A program made the position numbers and the translations under genes. From the NCBI GenBank assembly GCA_013151365.1, contig JAADIK010000098.1, positions 1-6,989 of the forward strand: 6,989 nt of DNA. Direction: 5' to 3'. Below the pieces are notes generated by a model. That model had not been told where the DNA came from, made no database searches, and saw only the letters and a list, made by a program, of their open reading frames with translations. Shown here piece after piece: positions 1 through 4,926 of the stretch. Position 1 is the stretch's first letter, and every line of letters starts with the position of its first letter. The stretch is from Deltaproteobacteria bacterium. Its GTDB lineage: Bacteria; Desulfobacterota; Desulfobulbia; Desulfobulbales; Desulfobulbaceae.

Positions 1-92
1 TGCGTTGACAACTCGTTGATATCACACCAGGATAATCAACCTCGTTGCCGCCTTGCATCTGCACCGTTCTCGAACGCTCACGGATTCAGGTG
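1..92. repeat. Imperfect palindromic intergenic repeat at the window edge
   Basis: This is the non-coding sequence just downstream of the HD-GYP gene. Bases 1-22 (TGCGTTGACAACTCGTTGAT plus AT) are an imperfect inverted repeat of 32-57, with GTTGAT at 15-20 facing ATCAAC at 35-40. A second small hairpin, CGTTC-TC-GAACG, lies at 65-76. Bases 81-94 (CGGATTCAGGTGTC) match 3497-3510 (CGGATTCAGGCGTC) at 13 of 14 positions, also at the 3' end of a gene. Weaker similarity continues: CCGTTCTCG at 64-72 versus CCGTTATCG near 3468-3476. I infer a degenerate dispersed palindromic element. Its other arm would lie outside the window. No T-run follows the hairpins, so it is not a clear intrinsic terminator. 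Confidence 0.4.
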
Positions 93-1163
93 TCAGTGAA
101 AAATATACTCCTTTTTATCAAACAGATCGACGACGGCGTCCACCACATCCTCATCATAGAGCGTGCCGCGGTGCTGTTTGATTTCGGCAAAGGCCTTGTC
201 AAGCCCCAGGGCCGGCCGGTATGGCCGATGAGAAGACATGGCTTCAATGACGTCGGCCACGGCGATGACCCTGGCCTCCAGGAGGATCTGATTCCCGGAA
301 TATCCGAACGGATAACCGGACCCGTCCATGCGCTCATGGTGCTGGCGGACTATTTCGGCCACCGGCCACTTGAAATCAATCCCCTTTAAAATATCGTAAC
401 CGGTATTGGGATGCTGTTGAATCAGCGAGAATTCCATGGCGCCGATCCGGCCCGGCTTGCTCAGAATTTCCGCCGGCACCGATATCTTGCCGAGATCGTG
501 AATGACCCCGGCCATGCGGATGCCGTCCACCTGTTCCCTGGGCAGCCCCATCTCCTGGGCGATCCCTCTGGCGATATCGGCAGTACGCCGCTGATGCCCA
601 GCCGTGTAGGGATCCCGGGTCTCGACGGTCATGGCCATGGCCTTGATGGTGCCTGACAGGTTATCACGCAACAGCAGCATGCTTGCCTTCAACTCCTCTT
701 CAACCTGCTTGTACTGGGTAATATCGTTGTAGACCTTGACCACGTTGCAAGGCTTGCCGTCCGCGTCCCTTGAAACGACCTTGGCCATAACGTTGAAATA
801 GATTTTCCTGCCGTCCTTTCTGACGGCTATGGTGCCGGGATGCCTGACGGTCTCTCCCCGAAAGGATTGGCGCACGATACAGTATGACGATTCCAGGCAG
901 GGTTTTTTACGGCCGTGACAGGTTACGCAGCAGTGCCGGTTCACAAGATCGCCACCGAATATTTTCTTGGCCTTGTCGTTGGCCCAGATAATTCTCAGAT
1001 TCCTGTCCACCAGACACATATAAGCGTCCACCGTATCAAGCATGGCGTCATATTTGGCTCTACATTTTCGAAGTCTTGCTGCGGATTTGAGCTTGAGGCG
1101 TTCCCTCTCGTTCTCAAGCTCCTTTACCTGGCGGCACAACTCTTCGTAAGATGGCTTTCTCAC
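93..1163 (-). CDS. PAS-HD-GYP cyclic di-GMP phosphodiesterase
   Basis: This 356-residue protein is predicted to be cytoplasmic, with no signal peptide or membrane segment. Residues 1-40 are a charged coiled coil. Residues about 41-155 are a PAS domain (LVDRNLRIIWANDKAKKIFG, ending VVKVYNDITQYKQ), with an unusual Cys/His cluster at C78, C79, C82, H83, C89 and C95. Residues about 165-350 are an HD-GYP domain with the expected metal ligands: H190, H222-D223 (HDLGK), H251, H275-H276, the signature GSGYP at 281-285 and D304 (VADVIEAM). HD-GYP enzymes hydrolyse c-di-GMP to pGpG or GMP, so activity is likely. The start is a GTG at 1163, chosen because GGGAG lies 7 bases upstream and the coiled coil begins there. 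It is the second gene after the cyclase gene, 65 bp downstream, and probably shares its transcript. The PAS ligand is unknown. Confidence 0.93.
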   Translation of the reverse strand: MRKPSYEELCRQVKELENERERLKLKSAARLRKCRAKYDAMLDTVDAYMCLVDRNLRIIWANDKAKKIFGGDLVNRHCCVTCHGRKKPCLESSYCIVRQSFRGETVRHPGTIAVRKDGRKIYFNVMAKVVSRDADGKPCNVVKVYNDITQYKQVEEELKASMLLLRDNLSGTIKAMAMTVETRDPYTAGHQRRTADIARGIAQEMGLPREQVDGIRMAGVIHDLGKISVPAEILSKPGRIGAMEFSLIQQHPNTGYDILKGIDFKWPVAEIVRQHHERMDGSGYPFGYSGNQILLEARVIAVADVIEAMSSHRPYRPALGLDKAFAEIKQHRGTLYDEDVVDAVVDLFDKKEYIFH

Positions 1164-1170
1164 TGAACGT

Positions 1171-1175
1171 CTCCC
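1171..1175 (-). promoter_or_regulatory. Shine-Dalgarno site for the HD-GYP gene
   Basis: On the minus strand GGGAG sits 7 bases before the GTG at 1163-1161. It supports use of the non-ATG start. Confidence 0.7.
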
Positions 1176-1186
1176 GATTATTTCAA

Positions 1187-1222
1187 CTGTCTGCGTGGTC
1201 TGTCTACGTGATCTGTCTGCAC
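1187..1222. repeat. 13-bp tandem repeats in the cyclase/HD-GYP gap
   Basis: On the plus strand CTGTCT recurs every 13 bases: CTGTCTGCGTGGT, CTGTCTACGTGAT, then CTGTCTGCAC, about 2.8 copies. It begins (in the direction of transcription) 7 bases after the cyclase stop codon and ends 12 bases before the Shine-Dalgarno of the HD-GYP gene. The minus-strand string TAGACAGACC (1206-1197) also occurs at 3184-3193 in the cyclase upstream region. It could be a set of protein-binding direct repeats or an RNA element. No function is established. Confidence 0.6.
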
Positions 1223-1228
1223 TTTTCT

Positions 1229-2809
1229 TTAAGCCGATAAGATTGAAACCGGTTCCTGATGGTCGGTCAGATGATTCACCTTTTTTTCAATTAACGTTAT
1301 GGGCAATCCGGGAAATGACTCGAAATGACGGTAATGCTGCGGGTCCTCGGCAACGAGGTCGCTTATCCGGGAAAAGGAATCCCGGATAAACATTCGGCCG
1401 CTTCGATTTTTCTGGTAAATACCGAAACAAATCGTTTCTCGTTCTTCCTGCGATAATTTACTGATCAGGTTCTTCGTGGTCCATATTTCACCGTTTCTCG
1501 CGAATTCGGAAAGCCGGCCGGCAATATTGATGGTATCGCCGAGGGCGGTGAATTCAACATTTCTCGCCGAATGGATGGTGCCGAAAAATTCCTGGCCCTC
1601 GTTAATGCCGGTATTGAGAAAGAGTTCATTGTTCCAACTCTTTTTGGCTCTCCACTTGCTGCTGAACTCACTCACCACCTCCCGGATCTCCAGGGCGCAG
1701 TCAAGAGCGTTCATAAGATAATTGCCGTCGTTCTTATGGATGAAGTAATAGAGCATGCCGTCACCGGCGTGCTTGCCGTAAATGCCGCCATAGCGCTCAA
1801 AGGTCGGGCCGACGACCTCCCAGAGACCGTTGATTAATTCGAAATACTGTCCGGGCAGCAACTCGGCACTGATCTTGACCGAATCCTGGAGGTCGGCAAC
1901 CAGCACGCCCAGTGAAACAAGGGAAGGCATCCTGTTTCTGAGCAGGGCGTTGATCACCTTTTCCCGGTGAGTAAGCATGTCGAGGAATTCACTGTTAATG
2001 CCATCGTCGGGCAGAAAGACAAAAAAAACACCCTCCCTGAAGGTCATGGTATGGACCCAATACGTCTTCCGGGAATGGTCATCGGCAACAACGGAGACCG
2101 GCAGGTGATAGAAAGCGTCCCGGCCCGCCGGTTTTCTGCTCTCGAAAAGTCCCTGCATCAGCTCCGACTCGCTCCGGGTCATGCCCTTGAAAAGGTTGCT
2201 CAGCCGGTCTTTATCAATGGCCTTCTGGAGAATCGTAAAATTCAGGGTAATGATCTCCTGCCAGTTTTTCCCAGTTGAGCCCAGCCCCTGGTTCAGCAGC
2301 AGGCGAAAAACATTCCGGGATTCGATATCAACAAGAGAGCGGACCCTTTGCTTGAATATCAGATCCTCGGCCGGCTTATTGATCCACTCGATCTCGAAAT
2401 TATGATTGACCAGGTAAGCCGGTGAATCGATATCACAAATAGTCACGCTCAGGTTGCCGGTGGAACAGGCCCTGGACACCTTGACCCGGGATTGACGGCC
2501 GTCTTGCCCCCCTCTCTCGTCCTGCGGCGACGCCTGAGAGCCGGCCGGAGCGCTTCCCTCTTCATCCTTTCGGAAAATGGCGGCAATATCGGCAATCGAG
2601 TGGCCTTGATTTTTTAATAACTTGACCTTGAAGATGTATTCCAGACTTTCAGGAGGGAAATAGCCGATTTGCTTGACACCCTGCTGGCCGGAGCGAGGAC
2701 GGCCGACAATGGGTTTAGGGAGAATACCAAGCTTAATGTAATTATTGAGAGTTGCCCTGGAAATGCCTGTCTTCTCAATAATTTCCTTGCTCGTTATCAG
2801 GTCGCTCAT
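1229..2809 (-). CDS. MerR-type HTH / PAS-like / class III nucleotide cyclase fusion
   Basis: This soluble protein has 526 residues when started at the ATG at 2809. Residues 1-80 are a MerR-like winged helix (SKEIIEKTGISRATLNNYIK, wing with FPPESLEYIF, then LKNQGHSIADIAAIFR). Residues 81-115 are a polar linker. Residues about 120-270 look PAS- or MmyB-like (DSPAYLVNHNFEIEWINKPA, RNVFRLLL). Residues about 295-480 are a class III adenylate/guanylate cyclase domain: metal aspartates D306 (VLVADLQDS) and D350 (GKHAGDGM), base-contact K346 and T421 (FTALGDTIN), transition-state N428 and R432. These match active bacterial enzymes, so the product is probably cAMP, though cGMP cannot be excluded. A reading from TTG at 2830 would add 7 residues. 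The ATG is preferred because GAGG and GGAAG precede it. A DNA-binding domain fused to a cyclase is uncommon. It may sense a ligand, bind DNA and make a second messenger in one chain. Targets are unknown. Confidence 0.9.
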   Translation of the reverse strand: MSDLITSKEIIEKTGISRATLNNYIKLGILPKPIVGRPRSGQQGVKQIGYFPPESLEYIFKVKLLKNQGHSIADIAAIFRKDEEGSAPAGSQASPQDERGGQDGRQSRVKVSRACSTGNLSVTICDIDSPAYLVNHNFEIEWINKPAEDLIFKQRVRSLVDIESRNVFRLLLNQGLGSTGKNWQEIITLNFTILQKAIDKDRLSNLFKGMTRSESELMQGLFESRKPAGRDAFYHLPVSVVADDHSRKTYWVHTMTFREGVFFVFLPDDGINSEFLDMLTHREKVINALLRNRMPSLVSLGVLVADLQDSVKISAELLPGQYFELINGLWEVVGPTFERYGGIYGKHAGDGMLYYFIHKNDGNYLMNALDCALEIREVVSEFSSKWRAKKSWNNELFLNTGINEGQEFFGTIHSARNVEFTALGDTINIAGRLSEFARNGEIWTTKNLISKLSQEERETICFGIYQKNRSGRMFIRDSFSRISDLVAEDPQHYRHFESFPGLPITLIEKKVNHLTDHQEPVSILSA

Positions 2810-2822
2810 AACTTTCTTTCTT

Positions 2823-2965
2823 CCTCTCAATAATGGCGAGAAAACGGTAACTATTCAGTTGCACTCCATCTTCGGGCGCTCGGCATGCCTCAATCATGGC
2901 CATGTACAGATCGCCGACCTGGCTTAGCCAGGCGTTCCCACCCTTCCAAAAAAAGCGGTGCCCGA
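2823..2965 (-). pseudogene. Probable decayed 3' end of an IS66-type transposase
   Basis: A minus-strand open frame from 3164 to 2775 has no credible start or full-length homology, but its C-terminal half reads RFFWKGGNA, then QVGDLYMAMIEACRA, then GVQLNSYRFLAIIER. From memory, this resembles the conserved end of one IS66 TnpC subgroup, which runs roughly LFFKTxxGA, then VGDLYMSLIHTC, then GVNPFDYLxxLQRH. A 6-bp hairpin (2918-2932) interrupts the alignment where a few extra residues appear. The frame then runs on past the start of the cyclase gene to a stop at 2775. I infer a relic whose 3' end now forms the leader of the cyclase gene. No upstream transposase sequence or IS66 terminal repeats are visible. 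The match could be fortuitous. Confidence 0.45.
2918..2932. repeat. Small perfect hairpin in the cyclase leader
   Basis: CCTGGC-TTA-GCCAGG is a 6-bp GC-rich stem with a 3-base loop, about 110 bases upstream of the cyclase ATG. There is no T-run on either side, so it is not a terminator. It may be a structured part of the 5' UTR or part of the IS66 relic. Confidence 0.45.
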
Positions 2966-3040
2966 AACCGGAGCCTTCATTTAAACAGTTTGAAAGAGAT
3001 AACCAGGACCTTTGCCGCCGGGCCTCTTTCCCTCCGACCT

Positions 3041-3055
3041 TGTTTCCAGGAAACA
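3041..3055. promoter_or_regulatory. Perfect 15-bp palindrome, possible operator
   Basis: TGTTTCC-A-GGAAACA is a perfect 7+1+7 dyad in the cyclase upstream region. A symmetrical site of this length in a gap between divergent functional units is typical of a dimeric regulator site, but the binding protein is not identifiable. Confidence 0.4.
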
Positions 3056-3080
3056 GCATTTCCCAGGGGATGTCAAGTAA

Positions 3081-3097
3081 AATTATACAGTCTAAAC
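3081..3097. promoter_or_regulatory. 17-bp repeat copy 1 with minus-strand TATAAT
   Basis: AATTATACAGTCTAAAC is identical to 3203-3219. Read on the minus strand it is GTTTAGACTGTATAATT, which includes a perfect TATAAT hexamer at 3087-3082. It lies about 270 bases upstream of the cyclase ATG. No good -35 hexamer is visible at 16-18 bases. It may be a regulator-dependent promoter or an operator. Confidence 0.45.
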
Positions 3098-3178
3098 CTT
3101 TTTTTCGTCTTACCGTGCTTATACACCTTGTACATCTTAACAGCTCCAAATTAAATAGAATCATAATGGCCGTCCCTA

Positions 3179-3221
3179 CAGTTTAGACAGACCGTCATGC
3201 ATAATTATACAGTCTAAACTG
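3179..3221. promoter_or_regulatory. 10-bp inverted repeat with 17-bp repeat copy 2; candidate operator/promoter of the cyclase gene
   Basis: CAGTTTAGAC (3179-3188) and GTCTAAACTG (3212-3221) are a perfect inverted repeat separated by 23 bases. The right arm overlaps the second copy of AATTATACAGTCTAAAC (3203-3219), which on the minus strand gives a perfect TATAAT at 3209-3204. A weak -35-like TTACCT lies 19 bases upstream (3234-3229). MerR-family promoters characteristically have 19-20-bp spacers, so autoregulation by the adjacent MerR-cyclase is conceivable. Location between the upstream terminators and the cyclase gene supports a promoter role. Confidence 0.5.
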
Positions 3222-3236
3222 CTGCATCAGGTAAGG

Positions 3237-3268
3237 AAAAAAGAGGCCGCCCTCTCTGAGCCGGCGGC
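3237..3268 (-). terminator. Intrinsic terminator 2 for the GGDEF transcript
   Basis: On the minus strand GCCGCC (3268-3263) pairs with GGCGGC (3251-3246) across an 11-base loop, giving a 6-bp all-GC stem. It is followed by CTCTTTTTT (3245-3237). It lies some 30 bases beyond a first terminator and backs it up. Confidence 0.6.
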
Positions 3269-3300
3269 ACCACGCTGAGGGACAACAATAAAGACGAGAC

Positions 3301-3323
3301 AAAAAAAATCTCTCGATGAGAGA
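3301..3323 (-). terminator. Intrinsic terminator 1 for the GGDEF transcript
   Basis: On the minus strand TCTCTC-ATC-GAGAGA (3323-3309) forms a 6-bp stem with a 3-base loop and is followed at once by eight T residues (3308-3301). It sits about 180 bases after the GGDEF stop codon. The stem has only three GC pairs, which may explain the second terminator just downstream. Confidence 0.65.
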
Positions 3324-3501
3324 CAATTACGCGGATTATTTTTGTGAGAATAACGAGGTAAACGAGTTGGTGAGACTTCGGCAGGGAAATACTACTGGAC
3401 AGTTACGATTTTTAAAACAGCCGGGACAACGGGAGGGGGTTGAGAAAAAGACAACGCAGCAGATACGCCGTTATCGGGCAGGACCTCAAACCACCGCGGA
3501 T
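3324..3501. other. Gene-free 3' region of the GGDEF gene
   Basis: No coding sequence is supported here. Plus-strand open frames crossing it are antisense to the GGDEF gene. It contains a degenerate counterpart of the left-edge repeat (about 3450-3510, best match CGGATTCAGG at 3497-3506). It also holds one arm of a perfect 7-bp inverted repeat, GCAGGAC 3478-3484 with GTCCTGC 3508-3514, which spans the stop codon. Confidence 0.5.
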
Positions 3502-4857
3502 TCAGGCGTCCTGCTCATCATTATGTTTCTCCTCCTCCCCGGCCTGTTGTTCAATAACGGACGAATACAGTTCAAAACGGTTTCTTCCTTTTTTCTTGGC
3601 TTCGTACATGGCAATATCCGCATTCCGCAGCATGGTTTTCGCATCGTCACAATCCTGCGGATAGATACTGATGCCAATGCTTGCGCCGATGGAACACTTG
3701 TGTCCTTCGACCTCAATGGGCTCATTGAGCAGTTCAATTGTCTTTTGCGCTACATTCTTGGCGCCTTCTACGGATTTCGTGCTTTCCAGCAGAATGACGA
3801 ACTCATCGCCGCCCAGGCGGCAAACGCTGTCCGAGACCCGCAACGTTTTTTTAAGCCGCTCGGCAACCTGCAGCAACACCAAATCACCGACGGAATGGCC
3901 ATACTTGTCATTGATCGGCTTAAAACGGTCAAGATCGATAAAGAGCAGACAGATCATCCTTCCCTGACGCTTGGCCAGGGATATGGCCTGCGGGAGTCGA
4001 TCATTAAAATAATTGCGATTCGGCAGGTCGGTCAGGGAATCATGATCGGCCATGTAGCGAATAAGCTCGGCGGCCTGTTGACGTTCGGTTACGTCCTGAA
4101 AAACGAGAACACCGCCGGTAACCTTGCTGCCTTCGAAAATGGGGGTTGCGCGACAATCGACGGGAAAGCTGGTTCCATCTTTCCGCAGCAGCCGCAGTTC
4201 GTCATAATGGAATGAAGACGTCTGGGTGGAGTTTTTTAAAAAAGGACAGCAATCGAGAGTAAAATCATCGGTACCGGCCAGGGAAACCTTAAAAACTTCA
4301 TGAAATTTCTTGCCGATAACCTCCTCCTGGGTAAAGCCGAGCATTTTCAGGGCGGCGGGGTTGATAAAACTTATGCGCATATCCTTATCAACACCGCAGA
4401 TGCCGTTGGCGGCGGCCTCCAGGATCATCTCGTAATTGCGTGACATCCGCTCGAGTTCCAGCCGGGCACGATGCGCGGCCAGGATGTACTTGATCCGGTT
4501 TCTCAAAACCGGCCAGTGAATGGGCTTGCGGACACAATCAACGGCACCGGCGCGAAAAGACTGATCAACCGACTCTTCATCGTCCAGGGCCGTAATCATC
4601 AGCACGGGAGGCGGGTCCGGCAACAGCGACCTGATATGCTCGCAGACTGCGGGGCCGTCAATCCCGGGCATTGCAATGTCCATGATAATCAGATCGAAGA
4701 CGTCCTTGGTCAAGAGCTGCAAGGCCTGGTTCCCATTCTGCGCTTCGGTGACCCGATACTGTTCACCTTCTAAAAACTGCCGGAGAAGCAGACGGAGGAC
4801 CTCGTCATCATCAACAATGAGAACGGATGGGGGCGGGTTGGAAAAGAGTGAAGTCAT
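3502..4857 (-). CDS. REC-PAS-GGDEF response regulator, diguanylate cyclase
   Basis: This soluble protein of 451 residues is predicted to make c-di-GMP from two GTP. Residues 11-130 are a receiver domain with acidic D16-D18, phospho-acceptor D60 (LIIMDIAMPG), T89 and K111. Residues about 138-260 are a PAS domain (ILEAAANGICGVDKDMRISF, ending VFQDVTERQQ). Residues about 265-432 are a GGDEF domain with DHDSLTDLPNR, the active-site motif GGDEF at 349-353, and an RxxD inhibitory site (RVSD, 340-343) exactly five residues before it. The enzyme should therefore be active and feedback-inhibited. Phosphorylation of D60 presumably promotes dimerisation. It follows the hybrid kinase by 69 bp and is the natural receiver for that kinase's HPt. 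The ATG at 4857 lacks a strong Shine-Dalgarno. Two terminators lie downstream. Confidence 0.95.
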   Translation of the reverse strand: MTSLFSNPPPSVLIVDDDEVLRLLLRQFLEGEQYRVTEAQNGNQALQLLTKDVFDLIIMDIAMPGIDGPAVCEHIRSLLPDPPPVLMITALDDEESVDQSFRAGAVDCVRKPIHWPVLRNRIKYILAAHRARLELERMSRNYEMILEAAANGICGVDKDMRISFINPAALKMLGFTQEEVIGKKFHEVFKVSLAGTDDFTLDCCPFLKNSTQTSSFHYDELRLLRKDGTSFPVDCRATPIFEGSKVTGGVLVFQDVTERQQAAELIRYMADHDSLTDLPNRNYFNDRLPQAISLAKRQGRMICLLFIDLDRFKPINDKYGHSVGDLVLLQVAERLKKTLRVSDSVCRLGGDEFVILLESTKSVEGAKNVAQKTIELLNEPIEVEGHKCSIGASIGISIYPQDCDDAKTMLRNADIAMYEAKKKGRNRFELYSSVIEQQAGEEEKHNDEQDA

Positions 4858-4889
4858 GAGTCTGCTGTTGTTAAAATTGAACCGGGTAA

Positions 4890-4909
4890 AACATCACCTT
4901 GCCGATGTT
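4890..4909. other. Hairpin between kinase and GGDEF genes
   Basis: AACATC (4890-4895) and GATGTT (4904-4909) form a perfect 6-bp stem with an 8-base loop. On the minus strand only four T residues follow, so it is at best a weak attenuator or RNA-stability element between the two genes. Nothing else is evident in this 69-bp gap. Confidence 0.35.
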
Positions 4910-4926
4910 ATAGTGTGTAATAATTC

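Noticed and set aside
917..932. Haem c attachment motif CxxCH in the HD-GYP protein
   Set aside because: The protein has no signal peptide or membrane anchor, and cytochrome c maturation is extracytoplasmic. The motif lies inside a cytoplasmic PAS domain.
2809..2830. TTG at 2830 as the cyclase start
   Set aside because: It has no upstream Shine-Dalgarno, and the purine-rich GAGGAAG lies inside the extra codons, positioned for the ATG at 2809, where the MerR domain begins.
2850..3000. c-di-GMP (GEMM) riboswitch in the cyclase leader
   Set aside because: Some words such as GGGAACGCC and GTTACCG look suggestive on the minus strand, but the conserved GEMM order and tetraloop-receptor pairing could not be built. 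The region is better explained by a transposase relic.
2775..3164. Minus-strand 129-codon frame as an intact gene
   Set aside because: The N-terminal half resembles nothing, it overlaps the cyclase start, it has no evident ribosome site, and only the C-terminal part looks like a transposase end. I treat it as a relic.
3478..3514. Terminator at the GGDEF stop codon
   Set aside because: The 7-bp inverted repeat GCAGGAC/GTCCTGC has a 23-base loop and no T-run. Better terminators lie at 3323-3301 and 3268-3237.
3316..4215. Long plus-strand open frame of 299 codons
   Set aside because: It is antisense to the REC-PAS-GGDEF gene, shows no recognisable domain and begins in the gene-free region. The opposite strand has intact motifs throughout.
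4890..4909. Terminator between kinase and GGDEF genes
   Set aside because: The stem is AT-rich and only four T residues follow. The genes are close and functionally paired, so read-through is more likely.
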